Assembly (NCBI GenBank): GCA_030535815.1
Contig: JAUNRD010000105.1
Span: 1 to 6,676 of the forward strand
Length of the DNA: 6,676 bases
From: Clostridia bacterium
GTDB lineage: Bacteria > Bacillota > Clostridia > CAKSNL01 > HGM11501
Reading direction: 5' to 3'
Shown: positions 4,908-6,676 of the stretch, one piece after another
Layout: each line of letters opens with the position of its first letter
Position numbering within the stretch: the first letter of the stretch is position 1
Notes under the pieces: generated by a model
The model's database searches: none
What the model was told of the DNA's origin: nothing
What the model saw: only the letters and a program-made list of their open reading frames with translations
Translations under genes and position numbers: made by a program

Positions 4908-6676
4908 ATGAGAAAAATCTTATCTGTACTGCTCGTATTGTGCATGATTATGACATTGGCACCTGCGGCAGCAATCACCTCTTTCGCAGAAGAGGTGCTG
5001 GAAATTCCCGCAATTGAGGAAGTTTCCGAAGACGAATTAGTTGAAATTTACGGGGAGGAGGAAGTTGAGCTTTTGGCTAACTCCGACGTGGCTTCATTTG
5101 GAGCTGCTGAAGGTGACGGTGTTACATACTTCACCGAGTTTACCGGCGCAAGCGTAAGCCAGGTAAGTACAGGAAGTAAAGAAGGCGACATCGCAAAGAC
5201 TATCGACGGTAAGTATACCGTAAGTGATGCTGACCAGGGACTTTATGAGCCCAACGGAACACCCACAGGCTTTATGGGTCAGCCGGGTAAGACAACTGTT
5301 ACCGTTGACTTAGGCGCAGCGAAGACTATCTCCGGTATCCGTCTTTATGACTCTTCAAGAGCAAGACATTACAGCGCAAGAAAGGCAAAGACCGTTTCGC
5401 TGTCAGTATCCGCTGACGGTGTGCTTTGGTATGCCCTTGACAATGCAACAAATGAAGACTTTACAACTAAATACAGAGACTTTGCATTCAAGAAAAGCTC
5501 TGCAGCTGTAAACGTAGAAGCACGTTACTTTAAGTTTAACGTAACCGCAGTTAACAACTGGGGCGAATGGGAAATTGAAGAAATCGTTCTTCTTGACGAA
5601 GTTGATGCAAACGACACCCTCACATCCGAGGACTTTTCTGCAACAAATGTAGCAGGCGTAACAGCAAAGGCTCTCATTCCTGCAGAAAATGACGGTGTTA
5701 CATATCTTACTGAGCTTGAAGGTGCTGTTGTTACAAAGGTATCCGGTGGCCTTCAGGGTAACCTTGCGTCCACCTATAACGGACTTTACACCGAAGGCTT
5801 AAAGACCGGTGCATCCACAACAGGTGAATTTGACGTGTTCCCCACAATCAGCGGTGCTACCGAAGGTGCAATGGGTTGGTACACAGGTGATGCGACAAAT
5901 GCAACAACCCTTCAGATTGACCTTGGTGATGTTAAAACCTTCTCCGGTATCAGACTTATGGACGACCATAAGGCAAGAGGTATGAAGGCAAGAAAAGCAA
6001 CAGCCCTTGAAATTCAGGTTTCTGAAGACGGAGAAACCTGGGGTAATCTTGATAATTCAACCACCACCCGTACAACAGAGGTTACACCTCAGTACGGTGA
6101 TTTCGGATTTAAATTTGACGGTGCAGCTGTAAACGTTGAAGCACGTTATATCAAGTTCCGTGTAACGGGTGTAAATGCTCACGGTCAGTTTGACATTGAA
6201 GAAATCATTATGCTTGATGCTGATGAAGTGCTTGATACAGTTACTGCAGAGGAATATGATCCCGCTCTTGCAGAAGCTAAGAGAGATTATTACCTCCAGA
6301 GCACATACTTTACTGCAACAAGCCCCTCCGGCTATGGCGGTGACTGGAAACCCGTTGGTAACCTTTTCGACGGCATATGGCAGGCAACAACCGCTACAAC
6401 TGATGACGGTGCATACTGGCATACAAGTCCCACAGCGGGTGCAACAGCAGAAAACAGAACTGTTACAGTTACATTTACTGAAGCACAGAAAATCGGCGGC
6501 TTCAGAATATTCCCCCGTTTTGATAACAAGGGCGGAAATCCCAAAATGGTAACTGTTTTAGCATCTACTGACGGAACAACATTTACTGAAATTCTTCCCA
6601 GTACTGAAATCACATACAGCACAACAGATCAGAGCGTTGAACTTTTAGTTCAGACAGGCGTTGCATACAAGGCTGT
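4908..6676 (+). CDS. Large secreted protein with tandem discoidin-like (F5/8 type C / CBM32-like) modules (3' end outside window)
   Basis: The frame is open from ATG 4908 to the right edge: 589 complete codons and no stop. GGGAGG (4895-4900) lies seven bases before the ATG. Residues 1-27 are a clear signal peptide (MRK, hydrophobic core, cleavage after SFA). An acidic stretch (about 28-55) follows. Modules at about 68-231 and 260-438 are duplicates: both begin DGVTY-x-TE, contain VDLG/IDLG then SGIRL and ARKA, have an S-x-DG strand, and close with AAVNVEARY then IEEI and LD. A third, diverged module starts near 462 with a LFDG motif, WHT, VTVTF and GGFRIFPRFDN. It has lost the duplicated sequence but keeps the discoidin strand order. 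No enzyme domain is visible so far; one, or a wall anchor, could lie beyond the window. It has its own promoter, separate from the upstream operon. Binding of cell-surface or host glycans is inferred. Confidence 0.85.
   Translation, partial: MRKILSVLLVLCMIMTLAPAAAITSFAEEVLEIPAIEEVSEDELVEIYGEEEVELLANSDVASFGAAEGDGVTYFTEFTGASVSQVSTGSKEGDIAKTIDGKYTVSDADQGLYEPNGTPTGFMGQPGKTTVTVDLGAAKTISGIRLYDSSRARHYSARKAKTVSLSVSADGVLWYALDNATNEDFTTKYRDFAFKKSSAAVNVEARYFKFNVTAVNNWGEWEIEEIVLLDEVDANDTLTSEDFSATNVAGVTAKALIPAENDGVTYLTELEGAVVTKVSGGLQGNLASTYNGLYTEGLKTGASTTGEFDVFPTISGATEGAMGWYTGDATNATTLQIDLGDVKTFSGIRLMDDHKARGMKARKATALEIQVSEDGETWGNLDNSTTTRTTEVTPQYGDFGFKFDGAAVNVEARYIKFRVTGVNAHGQFDIEEIIMLDADEVLDTVTAEEYDPALAEAKRDYYLQSTYFTATSPSGYGGDWKPVGNLFDGIWQATTATTDDGAYWHTSPTAGATAENRTVTVTFTEAQKIGGFRIFPRFDNKGGNPKMVTVLASTDGTTFTEILPSTEITYSTTDQSVELLVQTGVAYKA
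5109..6221 (+). repeat. Duplicated discoidin-like module in the gene at 4908
   Basis: Residues about 68-231 (5109-5600) and 260-438 (5685-6221) align along their length, with small insertions in the second copy that shift the offset from 192 to 207 residues. Conserved blocks include DGVTY, SGIRL, ARKA, AAVNVEARY and IEEI. DNA encoding AAVNVEARY is nearly identical (one change in the first 24 bases). This is an older, more diverged duplication than the one at 1371-2327. Confidence 0.85.

Noticed and set aside
4796..5017. Plus-strand frame of 73 codons over the 5'UTR and start of the second secreted-protein gene
   Set aside because: It begins at the predicted transcription start with no ribosome binding site and overlaps the signal-peptide-bearing gene in another frame.
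6057..6622. Overlapping frames on both strands near the right edge
   Set aside because: They are out of frame with the continuous gene from 4908 and have no start signals or recognisable domains.

Overview
The window looks like a chromosome segment of an anaerobic, gut-type Clostridia (Firmicutes) bacterium, probably from the Oscillospirales/Ruminococcaceae-like part of the class. The reasons are strong AGGAGG-type ribosome binding sites, moderate GC, Gram-positive signal peptides, large secreted proteins built from discoidin-like (F5/8 type C) modules and copper-amine-oxidase-N-like modules, and palindromic repeats that begin CCCTCTCAGTC and end GACGGAGAGGG. The genus cannot be named from sequence alone. 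All genes lie on the + strand.

Region 1 (1-3800) is the end of an operon for extracellular proteins. A gene open at the left edge (2-1276) ends in a glycoside-hydrolase-like tail, a CBM9/DOMON-like sugar-binding module and a copper-amine-oxidase-N-like module. Thirteen bases later, with its ribosome binding site touching the previous stop codon, comes an 827-residue secreted protein (1290-3773) with four F5/8 type C-like modules and the same kind of C-terminal module. Its first two modules are a recent tandem duplication. A perfect 11-bp terminator hairpin closes the operon at 3775-3800.

Region 2 (3805-4621) is an insertion-like island. A small DUF559/Vsr-like PD-(D/E)XK nuclease gene (4013-4372) has its own terminator. 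It sits between two palindrome-rich, MITE-like repeats of about 180 and 192 bp in the same orientation, sharing near-identical terminal inverted repeats. This arrangement, a solo nuclease with flanking palindromic repeats and no transposase, is the most interesting item in the window.

Region 3 (4622-6676) holds an A/T-rich leader, a strong sigma-A-type promoter (TTGACA, 18 bp, TATTAT), a perfect 12-bp palindrome at the expected transcription start and a 5'UTR hairpin. These lead into a second large secreted protein (4908 to beyond the right edge), whose first two discoidin-like modules are also duplicated. No catalytic domain is visible in the 589 residues present.

Together the three large genes suggest a cell-surface or secreted glycan-binding and degradation locus, with the repeat/nuclease island lodged just after the terminator of the first operon. 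No rRNA, tRNA, CRISPR array or classical transposase was seen.
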